Shown: positions 1 to 5,452, numbered from the stretch's first letter. The stretch: DNA of 5,452 bases from Ramlibacter sp. (GCA_014376915.1 JACMQP010000338.1:1-5452); one strand, 5' to 3'. Program-made: numbers and translations. The notes: a model not told the origin generated them from the letters alone.

Positions 1-761
1 AGCGCCGGATTTCCGTAGCCGCCGTCCGCGATGAACTGCGCATAGTCGCCGCAGGTCACGAGCCGGTCGGCAATGCGATGCGGCTGCAGCAGCACCGCAT
101 GCCGCGGCGTTTCGTTGTCGAAGGCGAAACCATCGCCGCCGTGGCCGACCTGGACCACGCCGCCATCACGCGGCAGCCAGTGCATGGATGCGGGCGGTGT
201 CGCCAGCCGCAACGCAGGGGGCTCGTGCGGTGCATAGGCCGGCAGCAGCGGGTTGCACGACAAGGCATGCAGGATGTCGGAAAGGATCAGCTCCTGGTGC
301 TGCTGCTCGTGGTTCAGGCCGAGTTCCACCAGTGCAGCGGCGGCCTGCCAGGCCGCGTCATCGGCATCGGCAACGAAGCGCCGCATTGCCGCGTCCACAT
401 GTTCGCGGTAAGCGTGGACCTCGGCCAACGCGGGGCGGCTCAACAGGCCGCGCTGCGGCCGCGGATGGCGCGGGCCCAGCGATTCGTAATAGGAATTGAA
501 CAGGCGCAGGAAGCGCTGGTCGAACGGCCGGTAGCCGCTGTCGTGCTCCAGCAGCACCACGGCCTCGAAGAACCAGCTGGTGTGGGCCAGGTGCCATTTG
601 GTGGGGCTGGCTTCGGGCATGGACTGCACGCCCTGGTCTTCCGCCGACAGTGGAGCGCCCAGCGCGAGACTGTGCGCGCGGACCTCATCGTAGCGTTGCA
701 GCAGCGCGTCGCGCCAGGAAGTGCCCGGCGCAAGGGCGGATAAAGGCGGTGTAACGGACAT
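1..761 (-). CDS. egtB: EgtB, ergothioneine (hercynylcysteine sulfoxide) synthase, partial
   Basis: This is the first 253 residues of a non-haem iron enzyme that joins hercynine (trimethylhistidine) to a cysteine or gamma-glutamylcysteine sulfur donor using oxygen, the central step of ergothioneine biosynthesis in the cytoplasm. The N-terminal DinB-like domain spans about residues 15-160. It carries WHLAHTSWFFE (His60 is the likely first iron ligand) and the H-x3-H-x-E signature HEQQHQE, with His150, His154 and Glu156. The stretch YYESLGPRHPRPQRG (90-104) is typical of the family. The formylglycine-generating-enzyme-like domain begins near residue 195 (VQVGHGGDGFAFDNETPRH) and runs off the left edge, so the C-terminal 150-200 residues are missing. 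The chosen ATG has AAAGGA nine bases upstream. An in-frame ATG at 830, also with a strong ribosome binding site, would add 23 residues. egtD (the histidine methyltransferase) often follows egtB and would lie outside the window. Confidence 0.93.
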   Translation of the reverse strand, partial: MSVTPPLSALAPGTSWRDALLQRYDEVRAHSLALGAPLSAEDQGVQSMPEASPTKWHLAHTSWFFEAVVLLEHDSGYRPFDQRFLRLFNSYYESLGPRHPRPQRGLLSRPALAEVHAYREHVDAAMRRFVADADDAAWQAAAALVELGLNHEQQHQELILSDILHALSCNPLLPAYAPHEPPALRLATPPASMHWLPRDGGVVQVGHGGDGFAFDNETPRHAVLLQPHRIADRLVTCGDYAQFIADGGYGNPA

Positions 762-770
762 CGGCAGGAT

Positions 771-776
771 TCCTTT
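771..776 (-). promoter_or_regulatory. Ribosome binding site for the preferred egtB start
   Basis: AAAGGA on the minus strand, nine bases before the ATG at 761. It supports the shorter egtB start, which also fits where I expect family members to begin. It competes with the GGAGG before the in-frame ATG at 830. Confidence 0.5.
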
Positions 777-838
777 GTTCTCTGGTCGGCCAGGCCCGCG
801 CGGTGCATTCACGCGCAGGTCCGCACCCATGCTCGCGT

Positions 839-845
839 CCCCTCC
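839..845 (-). promoter_or_regulatory. Alternative upstream ribosome binding site for egtB
   Basis: GGAGGGG on the minus strand ends eight bases before an ATG at 830. This ATG is in frame with egtB and 69 bases (23 codons) upstream of the preferred start, with no stop between. The site is a better match to the anti-Shine-Dalgarno sequence than the downstream one. Either egtB has a longer N-terminus here than I expect, or both starts are used. The extra residues (rich in Gly, Pro and Arg) show no recognisable domain or signal peptide. Confidence 0.35.
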
Positions 846-947
846 AAAATGATTACAGCACAAGAAAAATGGCCGTGGGGCCCGTGCGGCTGTCGCCTGC
901 GCAACCCGGCGGCAACGCTCAGGTGGCTACCATGGCCGGGCACTTCC

Positions 948-952
948 AGGAG
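948..952 (+). promoter_or_regulatory. Ribosome binding site deciding the MDR start
   Basis: AGGAG followed by a six-base spacer and ATG at 959. It decides in favour of the 346-residue protein over the longer open frame from 803, whose extra 52 residues have no family character and cross the divergent promoter region. Confidence 0.75.
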
Positions 953-958
953 CTTTCC

Positions 959-1999
959 ATGAGCACCATCGCCGCCCGCATCAACCACCAAGTCCGGCTG
1001 GCCCGGCGCCCGGCCGGTGCGCCGGTCGCGGCCGACTGGAGCTTCACTGCAGAAGCGGTGGCGGAACCGGCCGAAGGCGGCCTGCTCGTCAGGACGCTGG
1101 CGCTGTCGCTCGACCCGGCGATGCGTGGCTGGATGAATGAGGGCAAGAGCTACATTGCGCCGGTGGGCCTCGGCGAAGTGATGCGGGCGGGCGGCATCGG
1201 CCAGGTGGTCGCGTCGCGGAATCCGCAGTTCGCGGTCGGCGACCTGGTCTCCGCCGGGCTGGGCGTGCAGGAATACGCGCTGGTCGCGTCCGGCCAGGCC
1301 CAGCGCTTCGGCCTGCACCGGATCGACACCCGGCTGGGCACCCCGACGCAGTGGCTCAACGTGCTCGGCATGCCGGGCATGACGGCCTACTTCGGTCTGC
1401 TCGATGTCGGCCGGCCTAAGGCCGGCGAAACGGTGGTGGTCTCCGGCGCCGCTGGCGCGGTCGGCCAGACCGTCGGCCAGCTGGCGAAACTCAAAGGCTG
1501 TCGCGTGGTCGGCATCGCCGGCGGGCCGGCCAAGTGCGAGTGGGTAGTCCGCGAGCTGGGTTTCGACGCCTGCATCGACTACAAGGCCGCCAACGTCAAG
1601 GCCGCTCTGAAGGAGCACTGCCCCAAGGGCGTCGACATCTACTTTGACAACGTCGGCGGCGAGATCCTGGACGACGTCCTGACGCGCATCGGGCGCGGCG
1701 CCCGCATCATCATCTGCGGCGCGATCAGCCAGTACAACAACACCGCGCCGGTGCAGGGACCGAAGAACTACCTGTCGCTGCTGGTCAACCGGGCGCGCAT
1801 GGAAGGCATCGTCGTCTTCGATTACACCGAGCGCTTCCAGCTCGCCGTCGCCGAGCTGGCCAGCTACCTGAAGGACGGCCGGATGAACAGCCGCGAAGAC
1901 GTGATGGCCGGTGGCATCGCAGCGTTTCCGCAGGCGCTGGCCAAGCTGTTCACCGGCGAGAACTTCGGGAAACTGGTTTTGCACGTGGCCGACGCATAG
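959..1999 (+). CDS. Zinc-independent MDR-family NADP-dependent oxidoreductase (CurA/YncB-like)
   Basis: A 346-residue medium-chain dehydrogenase/reductase without zinc ligands, of the group that includes E. coli CurA (YncB, about 345 residues) and the prostaglandin reductases. Members reduce the C=C bond of alpha,beta-unsaturated ketones and aldehydes with NADPH in the cytoplasm, often as detoxification. The N-terminal catalytic half has the family stretch SLDPAMRGWM, near residues 50-60. The Rossmann fold starts at the nucleotide-binding loop GAAGAVG (residues 163-169). YFDNVGGEILDDVL and CGAISQYN (Tyr259-Asn260) follow, and the latter is a hallmark of this subgroup near the active site. The C-terminus (AFPQALAKLFTGENFGKLVL) is also characteristic and complete. 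The start is set by AGGAG six bases upstream of ATG. The gene stands alone, divergent from egtB and convergent with the exported-protein gene. The natural substrate cannot be told from sequence, so I give no gene symbol. Confidence 0.93.
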   Translation: MSTIAARINHQVRLARRPAGAPVAADWSFTAEAVAEPAEGGLLVRTLALSLDPAMRGWMNEGKSYIAPVGLGEVMRAGGIGQVVASRNPQFAVGDLVSAGLGVQEYALVASGQAQRFGLHRIDTRLGTPTQWLNVLGMPGMTAYFGLLDVGRPKAGETVVVSGAAGAVGQTVGQLAKLKGCRVVGIAGGPAKCEWVVRELGFDACIDYKAANVKAALKEHCPKGVDIYFDNVGGEILDDVLTRIGRGARIIICGAISQYNNTAPVQGPKNYLSLLVNRARMEGIVVFDYTERFQLAVAELASYLKDGRMNSREDVMAGGIAAFPQALAKLFTGENFGKLVLHVADA

Positions 2000-2059
2000 C
2001 GTCGGACGGGGGCAAAACCATCCCGGCGAAGGAAGGGGCCACCGCGCCACGCCGACTCG
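2000..2059. other. Convergent intergenic gap
   Basis: Sixty bases between the stop codons of two convergent genes. I looked for a GC-rich hairpin followed by a T-run on either strand and found only a short, weak pairing (CGGG near 2007 with CCCG near 2023) and no T-tract. Termination here may be Rho-dependent or by structures I cannot judge by eye. Confidence 0.3.
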
Positions 2060-2500
2060 TCAATCCCGGAACCCTGGTGGCCCGCCCATGGTCCGCAGCG
2101 CCACGTCGGGACTGCGCCGCTCGACAAACTGGGTGCGGCCTTTCCACTTGCCGAGCTTGCTGGGGCTGTTGTCCATCCGCACGAAATACACCGGCAGGTC
2201 GCACGCCTGGTACTTGCCGCAATGCCGTTCCCACTTGCGCACCTGGCCCGGCGGGACATACAGGTACACCGGTTTGACGCTGGGCGCCGGCACGGTGCGC
2301 GAGGCGACGACCGGCCGGGTGTACATCACCGGCGGCGGCGCCGACTTGCCGATCTCGATGCGGCCGTACACGCCCGGACGTAACGGCCCACCGGCCGTCG
2401 CATTGACGTAGCCGGCTGTTACCGGGCCGGCCACGCCGACACAAACCAACGCCAGAAAGGCAAGCAGCCAGGCCTTCACAGCGCGGCGTGGGATGGTCAT
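2060..2500 (-). CDS. Small exported protein of unknown function with a Cys-x5-Cys segment
   Basis: A 146-residue protein with a clear Sec signal peptide: basic N-region with Arg5, Arg6 and Lys9, hydrophobic core WLLAFLALVCVGVAG at 11-25, and likely cleavage after VTA (residues 27-29). The mature part has a Gly/Pro-rich segment (PGVYGRIEIG near 42-51), PVYLYVPPGQVRKW at 77-90, and Cys94 and Cys100 in HCGKYQAC, then PVYFV. From memory this resembles uncharacterised small periplasmic proteins common in Massilia-like betaproteobacteria, though those I recall end in an Asp-x-Trp-Tyr type tail, absent here. The two mature cysteines could form a disulfide in the periplasm. The ATG at 2500 is chosen because the signal peptide starts right after it; the nearest Shine-Dalgarno (AAGGAA, 2520-2515) is a long 14 bases away. 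An in-frame ATG at 2524 and a longer open frame to 2680 exist but would bury the signal peptide. Function unknown. Confidence 0.72.
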   Translation of the reverse strand: MTIPRRAVKAWLLAFLALVCVGVAGPVTAGYVNATAGGPLRPGVYGRIEIGKSAPPPVMYTRPVVASRTVPAPSVKPVYLYVPPGQVRKWERHCGKYQACDLPVYFVRMDNSPSKLGKWKGRTQFVERRSPDVALRTMGGPPGFRD

Positions 2501-2580
2501 GGGGTTCGTGGCAGTTCCTTGCATGATCCAGGTTGTAGCTGCTGAGCCTGGCGCCGCCGTGTAGGTTCGCGTGAGTTTGG

Positions 2581-2600
2581 CCGGGGGAAAAAACCCGCGG
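2581..2600. repeat. Inverted repeat with an A/T-run loop
   Basis: CCGGGGG-AAAAAA-CCCGCGG on the plus strand: seven-base arms that pair except for one C-C mismatch, with a six-base loop. It lies about 100 bases beyond the cupin stop. The T-run is in the loop, not after the stem, so this is not a standard intrinsic terminator. It could still stall transcription between the cupin and exported-protein genes or be a protein-binding site. Confidence 0.35.
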
Positions 2601-2630
2601 TGATGTAGGAATGCACCGACAGAAACGCGC

Positions 2631-2657
2631 CAGTGCGGCCAGTGAGCGAAGTGAGCG
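2631..2657. repeat. Three imperfect 9-base tandem repeats
   Basis: CAGTGCGGC, CAGTGAGCG and AAGTGAGCG follow each other directly, with AGTG recurring at exact 9-base steps (2632, 2641, 2650). The spacing is not a full helical turn. The repeats sit between the cupin stop and the exported-protein gene. They may be a small operator-like array or chance in GC-rich DNA. Confidence 0.4.
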
Positions 2658-2683
2658 CCATCAGATGCTTTGGAGCGCAACGA

Positions 2684-3220
2684 CTAGACGCCGCCAGTCG
2701 GGTGGGTCGGGTCGACCCAAAGCACCTGCTCGGGCTTTTCCACCGGCTCGATGTCGAGGTTGATGGCCACCGCCTCGCCGTCGCTGCGGCACAGCACGCA
2801 TTCGAGCGCCTCGGTCGGGCTGGCGTTGATTTCCTGGTGCGGCACGTATGGCGGCACGTAGATGAAGTCGCCCGGCCCTGCCTCCGCGACGAACTGCAGC
2901 TGCTCACCCCACCGCATGCGCGCGCGACCCTTGACCACATAGATCACGCTCTCTAGATGGCCGTGGTGGTGCGCGCCGGTCCGGGCGTTGGCGTGGATGG
3001 TTACCGTGCCGGCCCACAGCTTCTGGGCGCCAACCCGCGCGAAATTGATCGCGGCCTTGCGGTCCATGCCGGGTGTCTGCGCGGTATTGCCGTCGAGCTG
3101 GTTGCCGGCAACCACCCGCACGCCGTCGAATTTCCAGGCAATGGCCCCGCCGCTTCCGTGTCCGTGGGGATCGGCGTCGGGATGCTCATGCCAGCCGGAG
3201 GGATGGTCCTTGATACTCAT
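2684..3220 (-). CDS. Single-domain cupin protein, probably metal-binding
   Basis: A 178-residue protein with one cupin beta-barrel. Motif 1 is at 82-98: GAHHHGHLES then VIYVVKG, with His84, His86 (or 88) and Glu90 as probable metal ligands. Motif 2 is at 117-132: GDFIYVPPYVPHQEIN, with His128 as the fourth ligand. This arrangement is usual in metal-dependent dioxygenases, isomerases and small-molecule-binding cupins; the substrate cannot be inferred. The N-terminus is unusually rich in His (His6, 11, 13, 19 and 21). No signal peptide is seen. An in-frame GTG at 3226 would add two residues; ATG is preferred although neither start has a strong ribosome binding site. The ATG lies 26 bases after the serine hydrolase stop on the same strand, so co-transcription and coupled translation are likely. 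The TAG stop is followed by the 183-base non-coding stretch. Confidence 0.88.
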   Translation of the reverse strand: MSIKDHPSGWHEHPDADPHGHGSGGAIAWKFDGVRVVAGNQLDGNTAQTPGMDRKAAINFARVGAQKLWAGTVTIHANARTGAHHHGHLESVIYVVKGRARMRWGEQLQFVAEAGPGDFIYVPPYVPHQEINASPTEALECVLCRSDGEAVAINLDIEPVEKPEQVLWVDPTHPTGGV

Positions 3221-3246
3221 CGTCACAGCCTACACCAGCACGCCCG

Positions 3247-4395
3247 TCAGTCAAGCGCGCCGTACACCAGTTGCCGCCACAGGTTGCGAAAGAACAGGCG
3301 CTGATTCGGCGCCTGCGTCAGCAGCATCGCGAACAGGTCCTCGGCCGGATCGACGAAGAACGACGTGCCGCCGATGCCGGTCCAGAAATATTGGCCGACC
3401 GAGCCCGCCTGCAGTGCGAGTCCGGCATGGGTGCGCACCGCGAAGCCCAGCCCGAAGCCGTGCCCAGGCAGCAGCATGTCGCCGTTGGCCGGGATCGCGC
3501 CGAGATGGTCCGCAGTCATCCACTCGATGGTCTTGCGCGAGGCCAGCCGCACGCCGTCCAAGCTGCCGCGGCTGCACATCAGCTGCAGGAAGCGCGCGTA
3601 ATCGGTCGCCGTCGACAGCAAGCCGCCGCCGCCGGACTCGAAGCGCGGCACCACCCGCGCGTCCATCATCACGACGGGCTCGCCGCCGTCCGGGTCGGTC
3701 GCGAACGGTTCGGCGATCCGCTCCTGCTGCGCCGCAGACAGCGAGAACGCCGTGTCCTTCATGCCCAGCGGGTCGAAGATCAGTTCACGCAGCAGTGCGG
3801 CCAATGGTTTTGCGCTGACCACCTCCAGCAATGCACCCAGCACATCGGTGGCCCGGCTGTATTGCCAGCAGCTGCCCGGCTGGTGCGCCAGAGGCAGCGC
3901 CGCCAGCACGGCGCAGAACTCAGCGTTGCTGCGGCTGCGCGAAGCGATCTGCATTTGCTTGTATTGCTGCTGGACGAAGCTGTCGCCAAGGAACTCGTAG
4001 GTGAAGCCGGCCGTGTGGCGCAGCAGGTCCTGCACCGTGGCCTGGCGCTGCACCGGCTCCAGCCGCCGCTCGCTGCCTTCGCCCACCGCCACCTGCTGGC
4101 CGGCGAACACCGGCAGGTACTTCGCGACCGGATCGACCAGCTGCAGCAGGCCTTGCTCGACCATCATCAGCGTGGCCAGCGAGACGATCGGCTTGGTCAT
4201 TGAATAGATGCGGAAGATCGCATCGGGCCGCATCGCTGTGCCCGTCGCCGGATCCTGCCGGCCCAGCGCGGCGAAGAATTCGGTCTGGCCGCCCAGCGAC
4301 ACCATCGCCACCGCGCCCGGGATCCGGCCGCGGTCGATGTGTTCCTGCAGCACGTCCCGCATCCGGCCGCCGGCCTGCGGATTCAGCACCGCCAT
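3247..4395 (-). CDS. Serine hydrolase, class C beta-lactamase / family VIII esterase fold
   Basis: A 382-residue protein of the beta-lactamase (PF00144) family, which includes AmpC, D-aminopeptidases and EstB-type family VIII carboxylesterases. The catalytic S-x-x-K is SMTK at 65-68 in FRIYSMTKPIVS. The second motif is Tyr179 in WQYSRATDVLG, where Y-S-R replaces the Y-x-N of true beta-lactamases. The third motif appears to be the C-terminal WTGIGGT (338-344), in place of Lys-Thr-Gly. PGHGFGLGFAVR (310-321) is also typical of the EstB-like group. These replacements favour an esterase or peptidase over a true antibiotic-degrading enzyme. No signal peptide is visible, so it is probably cytoplasmic. 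The ATG shares one base with the mesD stop (TGATG), and GGAG lies nine bases upstream inside mesD, so translation is likely coupled. The cupin follows on the same strand. The frame stays open far upstream through mesD, but that extension is a shadow. Confidence 0.9.
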   Translation of the reverse strand: MAVLNPQAGGRMRDVLQEHIDRGRIPGAVAMVSLGGQTEFFAALGRQDPATGTAMRPDAIFRIYSMTKPIVSLATLMMVEQGLLQLVDPVAKYLPVFAGQQVAVGEGSERRLEPVQRQATVQDLLRHTAGFTYEFLGDSFVQQQYKQMQIASRSRSNAEFCAVLAALPLAHQPGSCWQYSRATDVLGALLEVVSAKPLAALLRELIFDPLGMKDTAFSLSAAQQERIAEPFATDPDGGEPVVMMDARVVPRFESGGGGLLSTATDYARFLQLMCSRGSLDGVRLASRKTIEWMTADHLGAIPANGDMLLPGHGFGLGFAVRTHAGLALQAGSVGQYFWTGIGGTSFFVDPAEDLFAMLLTQAPNQRLFFRNLWRQLVYGALD

Positions 4396-5414
4396 CAGCA
4401 GTATCTCCGGCGCGCCAGTTCCGCGCCCTGGGCCAGCGCTTCCAGTTTCTTCAGCGCCACCGCGCGGTCCATCGGCGCCAGGCCGCAATTGGTGCAGGGG
4501 ATCAGGCGATGCTTGGGCACGAATTGCAGCGCGCGGCCGATGGTGTCGGCCACTTCCTCGGGCGTCTCGACGACGTCGCTGGCGACGTCGATCACGCCGA
4601 CCATCACGTCCTTGCCTTCCAGCAGCTGCATCAGCTGCGGCGGTACGTGCGAGTGGTAGCACTCCAGGCTGACCTGTTTGATGCTGCTCCTGGCCAGCGC
4701 CGGAAAGATCTGCTCGTACTGGCGCCACTCCTCGCCCAGTTTTTCCTTCCAGTCGTTGTTGGCCTGGATGCCATAGCCGTAGCAGATGTGGACGGCGGTG
4801 GTGCAGGTCAGACCTTGCGCCGCGCGCTCCAGCGCCTTCACTCCCCAGTCGGCCGCGTCCTTCATGTAAACGTTGAACGCGGGCTCGTCGAACTGAATGA
4901 TGTCCACGCCGTCGGCCTGCAGCGCCAGCGCTTCCTGGTTCAACAATTCGGCGAATGCAAACGCCATCTTGACCTTGTCGCCATAGAACTTGTCGGCCAC
5001 CGTGTCGACGATGGTCATCGGCCCGGGCAGCGTGAACTTCAGCTTCTTCTTCGTGTGGGCGCGCGCGAGTTGCGCCTCGAAAGCGTGGACCCGGCCCTTG
5101 AGCGTCAGCGGCGCCACCACCTGCGGCACCATCGCGTCGTAGCGGTTGTCGCGGATGCCCATCTTCACCTTGTGCTCGAAGTCGATGCCCTCGACCTGCT
5201 CGAGGAAGCCGTGGACAAAGTGCTGACGCGACTGCTCGCCGTCGCCGACGATGTCCAGGCCTGCATCTTCCTGCGCCTTGATCCAGAGCAGCGTCGCATC
5301 GGCCTTGGCCTGGCGCAGCGCATCGCCTTCGGCCTGCCATTGCGGCCAGAGCTTTTGTGTTTCGGCCAGCCAGCCGGGCTTGGGCAGGCTGCCGGCGATT
5401 GCGGTGGGGAACAT
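4395..5414 (-). CDS. mesD: Core methionine synthase (MesD-type, MetE C-terminal domain only)
   Basis: A 339-residue protein matching the catalytic half of cobalamin-independent methionine synthase MetE (about 750 residues), without the N-terminal folate-binding half. It transfers a methyl group to homocysteine to give methionine in the cytoplasm. The zinc ligands are His209 and Cys211 (AVHICYGYG), Glu251 (SLECYHSH) and Cys310 (CTNCG). DIIQFDEPAF (171-180) is the homocysteine-side motif; the start has AGSLPKP and DGEQSRQHF. The whole pattern closely resembles, from memory, the Acinetobacter/Pseudomonas MesD group, one of the published families of folate-independent methionine synthases, reported to need the DUF1852 partner MesX and oxygen. 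The real methyl donor is not settled to my knowledge. The start has AAGGAG five bases upstream. The stop overlaps the hydrolase start (TGATG). Automatic annotation would likely call it metE or 5-methyltetrahydropteroyltriglutamate-homocysteine methyltransferase. Confidence 0.9.
   Translation of the reverse strand: MFPTAIAGSLPKPGWLAETQKLWPQWQAEGDALRQAKADATLLWIKAQEDAGLDIVGDGEQSRQHFVHGFLEQVEGIDFEHKVKMGIRDNRYDAMVPQVVAPLTLKGRVHAFEAQLARAHTKKKLKFTLPGPMTIVDTVADKFYGDKVKMAFAFAELLNQEALALQADGVDIIQFDEPAFNVYMKDAADWGVKALERAAQGLTCTTAVHICYGYGIQANNDWKEKLGEEWRQYEQIFPALARSSIKQVSLECYHSHVPPQLMQLLEGKDVMVGVIDVASDVVETPEEVADTIGRALQFVPKHRLIPCTNCGLAPMDRAVALKKLEALAQGAELARRRYC
4571..4590. repeat. Perfect inverted repeat inside mesD
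   Basis: CGACGTCGC-TG-GCGACGTCG: nine-base arms around a two-base centre, within the codons for the DVASDVVET region. It is probably a by-product of GC-rich codons in a conserved peptide and is recorded only because the pairing is perfect. Confidence 0.4.
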
Positions 5415-5419
5415 GGGGT

Positions 5420-5425
5420 CTCCTT
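5420..5425 (-). promoter_or_regulatory. Ribosome binding site of mesD
   Basis: AAGGAG on the minus strand, five bases before the mesD ATG at 5414. It is the strongest ribosome binding site in the window. It lies just after a possible stop codon (TGA, 5438-5436) of an upstream gene, so mesD may be internal to an operon. Confidence 0.7.
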
Positions 5426-5452
5426 GAGGTCGTGTTCATTTTGCCTGTTGCG

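Larger units (their letters stand above)
762..958. promoter_or_regulatory. Divergent intergenic region between egtB and the MDR gene
   Basis: These 197 bases separate two divergently transcribed genes and must hold promoters for both. The only AT-rich pocket is about 846-870 (it contains AAAATGATTACAG and AAGAAAAATGG), and it is the most likely site of promoter elements. On the minus strand TAATCA (855-850) could be a -10 element, but no convincing -35 lies 17 bases upstream. On the plus strand TACCAT (928-933) is a possible but unsupported -10. I see no clear operator palindrome. The element assignments are weak; only the location is reasonably supported. Confidence 0.35.
2501..2683. other. 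Non-coding stretch upstream of the exported-protein gene
   Basis: These 183 bases lie between the cupin stop and the exported-protein start. An open frame on the minus strand runs through them, but it has no ribosome binding site or family likeness and would put 60 residues before a signal peptide. The stretch holds three imperfect 9-base direct repeats (2631-2657) and a 7-base inverted repeat around a run of six A/T (2581-2600). A promoter for the exported-protein gene is probably here, but I cannot identify -35/-10 elements with confidence. Confidence 0.4.

Noticed and set aside
78..743. A 221-residue plus-strand open frame over egtB
   Set aside because: The minus strand encodes a convincing EgtB with catalytic motifs; this frame is its antisense shadow.
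803..958. A longer N-terminus for the oxidoreductase starting at 803
   Set aside because: The extra 52 residues have no family match and cover the divergent promoter region; ATG at 959 has AGGAG at an ideal distance and gives the usual family length.
1410..1426. Palindrome GCCGGCCT-A-AGGCCGGC inside the oxidoreductase gene
   Set aside because: It encodes an ordinary Gly-Arg-Pro-Lys-Ala-Gly loop before the nucleotide-binding fold; such palindromes arise easily from GC-rich codons.
809..2050. A 413-residue open frame antisense to the oxidoreductase
   Set aside because: It is the complement of a well-supported gene in GC-rich DNA, with composition typical of antisense shadows and no recognisable domain.
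2437..2451. A lipoprotein signal in the exported protein (Cys20 in LVCVG)
   Set aside because: The cysteine lies in the middle of the hydrophobic core and is not preceded by a lipobox; a signal peptidase I site (VTA) follows at 27-29.
3271..4203. A 310-residue plus-strand open frame over the serine hydrolase
   Set aside because: Antisense shadow, rich in Gln, Arg and Ala, without domain likeness, opposite a gene with intact catalytic motifs.
3247..5439. A single 730-residue open frame on the minus strand from 5439
   Set aside because: Its second half is the serine hydrolase, but its first half is a shifted-frame shadow of mesD: low-complexity Arg/Gly/Ala sequence with no family likeness, while the real mesD frame shows clear motifs. 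The hydrolase start at 4395 has its own ribosome binding site.

Overview
The window is GC-rich, densely coding and has short intergenic gaps, as in a free-living member of the Pseudomonadota. The gene content (EgtB, a stand-alone core methionine synthase of the MesD type, and a small periplasmic protein of a kind I associate with Massilia-like Burkholderiales) makes an Oxalobacteraceae or other betaproteobacterial chromosome most likely. A Xanthomonadaceae source cannot be excluded. There is no sign of mobile elements, phage, CRISPR, tRNA or rRNA.

Layout from left to right. (1) Positions 1-761, minus strand: the N-terminal two thirds of egtB (ergothioneine sulfoxide synthase), cut by the left edge of the window. 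(2) Positions 762-958: a divergent intergenic region with the only AT-rich pocket on this side. (3) Positions 959-1999, plus strand: a zinc-independent MDR-family NADP-dependent oxidoreductase of the CurA/YncB/prostaglandin-reductase group. (4) Positions 2000-2059: a convergent gap without a clear terminator. (5) Positions 2060-2500, minus strand: a small exported protein of unknown function. (6) Positions 2501-2683: a non-coding stretch with short direct repeats and an inverted repeat. (7) Positions 2684-5414, minus strand: a compact run transcribed right to left, namely mesD-like core methionine synthase, then a class C beta-lactamase-fold serine hydrolase (start overlaps the mesD stop by one base), then a cupin protein about 20-26 bases further on. 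The exported-protein gene lies 183 bases beyond the cupin and may or may not share its transcript.

How the genes may work together: mesD makes methionine from homocysteine without the usual folate-binding half of MetE. Such enzymes are known to depend on a DUF1852 partner (MesX), whose gene would be expected just beyond the right edge; a stop codon in the right place is visible. The hydrolase and cupin are probably co-expressed with mesD, but no known pathway joins the three, and this pairing is the most interesting point of the window. EgtB, at the other end, belongs to a pathway that consumes S-adenosylmethionine (through EgtD), so both ends of the window touch sulfur and methyl metabolism, perhaps by chance.
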